Source of the DNA: Hyphomonadaceae bacterium
GTDB taxonomy: Bacteria; Pseudomonadota; Alphaproteobacteria; Caulobacterales; Hyphomonadaceae
NCBI GenBank assembly: GCA_028285145.1
Contig: JANQQC010000066.1
Span: 1 to 63,139, forward strand
DNA: 63,139 bases
Direction: 5' to 3'
The notes under the pieces were generated by a model. That model had not been told where the DNA came from. It made no database searches and was given only the letters and a program-made list of their open reading frames with translations. This document shows, in pieces, positions 62,600 to 63,139 of this stretch. A program made the translations under genes and the position numbers. Every line of letters starts with the position of its first letter. The first letter of the stretch is position 1.

Positions 62600-62680
62600 G
62601 ATAGAAGTCTTTCAGAAATCTACCAAGAGTAGCGCCGTGTTGGAGATAAAGTAAACAAACAGTCACATTTGATCCGGGCC

Positions 62681-62707
62681 AAAAAGAAACCGGGCGCATG
62701 GCCCGGC
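62681..62707 (-). terminator. Intrinsic terminator of pckA
   Basis: On the minus strand a CCGGGC / GCCCGG stem with a short CATGC-type loop is followed by GGTTTCTTTTT, about 30 bases past the pckA stop. Confidence 0.75.
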
Positions 62708-62734
62708 TTCCCTGATGCTTTGACTTAAAGCGCC

Positions 62735-63139
62735 TTAAGCGAAGGATCGAACTTTCGGTGCCGCCGCAAGCACGTCTGCGTCGACATGGGCTTCGTAGAT
62801 CTTGAAGTTCTCGATGAACATCTCGGCCAGCTTTGCGGCTTGCTCGTCGTACTTGGCAGGATCACCCCAGGTCCGGCGTGGGTCGAGAATGTCTGCGTCG
62901 ACACCCGCCAGGGCGGTCGGAGCCATGAAGCCGAAGGTTTCGTCCTTGCGGAAGTCGGCATCCTTCAGGGATCCATCGAGCGCCGCGTTGAGCAAGGTGC
63001 GTGTCGCCTTGATCGGCATGCGGGAACCCTGGCCGTGGGGGCCGCCGGTCCAACCCGTCGATACAAGCCAGCAGTCGACATCATACTTTGCGATCAGGTC
63101 ACGCAGCAGGTTGCCATATTCGGACGGATGGCGCGGCAT
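62735..63139 (-). CDS. pckA: Phosphoenolpyruvate carboxykinase (ATP), C-terminal part
   Basis: The last 134 residues of ATP-type PEPCK; the gene runs off the window at its 5' side. The fragment has [32 protein letters not shown] (typical of the family), [16 protein letters not shown], and [33 protein letters not shown] makes phosphoenolpyruvate from oxaloacetate in gluconeogenesis. The Met at 63139 is internal. The catalytic P-loop and metal sites lie upstream of this window. Confidence 0.95.
   Translation of the reverse strand: MPRHPSEYGNLLRDLIAKYDVDCWLVSTGWTGGPHGQGSRMPIKATRTLLNAALDGSLKDADFRKDETFGFMAPTALAGVDADILDPRRTWGDPAKYDEQAAKLAEMFIENFKIYEAHVDADVLAAAPKVRSFA

Noticed and set aside
1-63139. 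CRISPR array, insertion sequence, prophage or rRNA operon
   Set aside because: No regularly spaced repeats, transposase, capsid/tail genes or rRNA sequence were seen anywhere in the window.

Overview
The window is a contiguous stretch of high-GC chromosome, about 63 kb, that reads as core genome of an alphaproteobacterium. The best guess is a marine Hyphomonadaceae/Maricaulales-type organism; that is an inference from gene content, since no rRNA or other taxonomic marker is present. Supporting content: orphan cobS/cobT, a TIGR02302 (DUF4175) protein beside lysA-lptM-argH, nth beside DUF2244, an ATP-type pckA, etfBA with many CoA-ester and short-chain-dehydrogenase genes, a CYP153 alkane hydroxylase, and many ATGA/TAATG-coupled gene pairs. 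I see no insertion sequence, prophage, CRISPR array or rRNA. The RNA genes are one tRNA-Leu(CAA) and a candidate 6S RNA.

Layout. 1-9.2 kb: SDR, 5-formyl-THF cyclo-ligase behind a 6S-like RNA, an FMN hydroxy-acid oxidase coupled to a phytase-like lipoprotein, and the coupled trio mutL / HAD phosphatase / acyltransferase. 9.2-17.8 kb: cobT and cobS split by a divergent LuxR-type regulator, then a lipoprotein amidohydrolase, NUDIX, rpmB and DUF3108. 17.8-25.4 kb: FATP-type acyl-CoA ligase facing tesB, the aroK-aroB-CNNM operon, and Rrf2-like/tenA/winged-helix-like. 25.4-29.8 kb: MarR with a four-cysteine tail, a 65-aa helical protein, a CHCC zinc-finger protein, xerD, Pmp3, a malyl-CoA-lyase-like protein and YghU. 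29.8-36.1 kb: argH-lptM-lipoprotein-lysA-TIGR02302, with tlpA divergent. 36.1-42.4 kb: YpeA, hbd, an OmpA-domain protein, etfBA, an AhpD-like protein and a UbiH-like hydroxylase. 42.6-51.8 kb: amt, ftsK, msrB, CYP153, DUF2244, nth, DUF3429, dsbB, exoD and the tRNA. 51.9-63.1 kb: SDRs including 3-hydroxybutyrate dehydrogenase, DUF350, serine protease, EamA, pyrF, a PQQ/heme alcohol dehydrogenase, a bciA-like reductase, sulfotransferase, MFS and the 3' end of pckA.

The metabolic picture is an aerobic heterotroph using lipids, alkanes or alcohols: CYP153 and the quinohemoprotein alcohol dehydrogenase oxidise substrates, acyl-CoA ligase/TesB/hbd/EtfAB handle acyl-CoAs, and bdhA and the malyl-CoA-lyase-like protein handle C4 units and CoA esters. 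The loci that look most worth following are the divergent Rrf2-tenA / MarR(CxxC) switch with its two TTTCGAAA palindromes and a probable leaderless MarR mRNA, and the bciA-like gene with no photosynthesis genes in view. Next are the 6S RNA candidate, the TTGACG-N4-CGTCAA site upstream of etfBA, and two places where a hairpin lies on or next to a translation start (ompA-like gene; gene at 58969).
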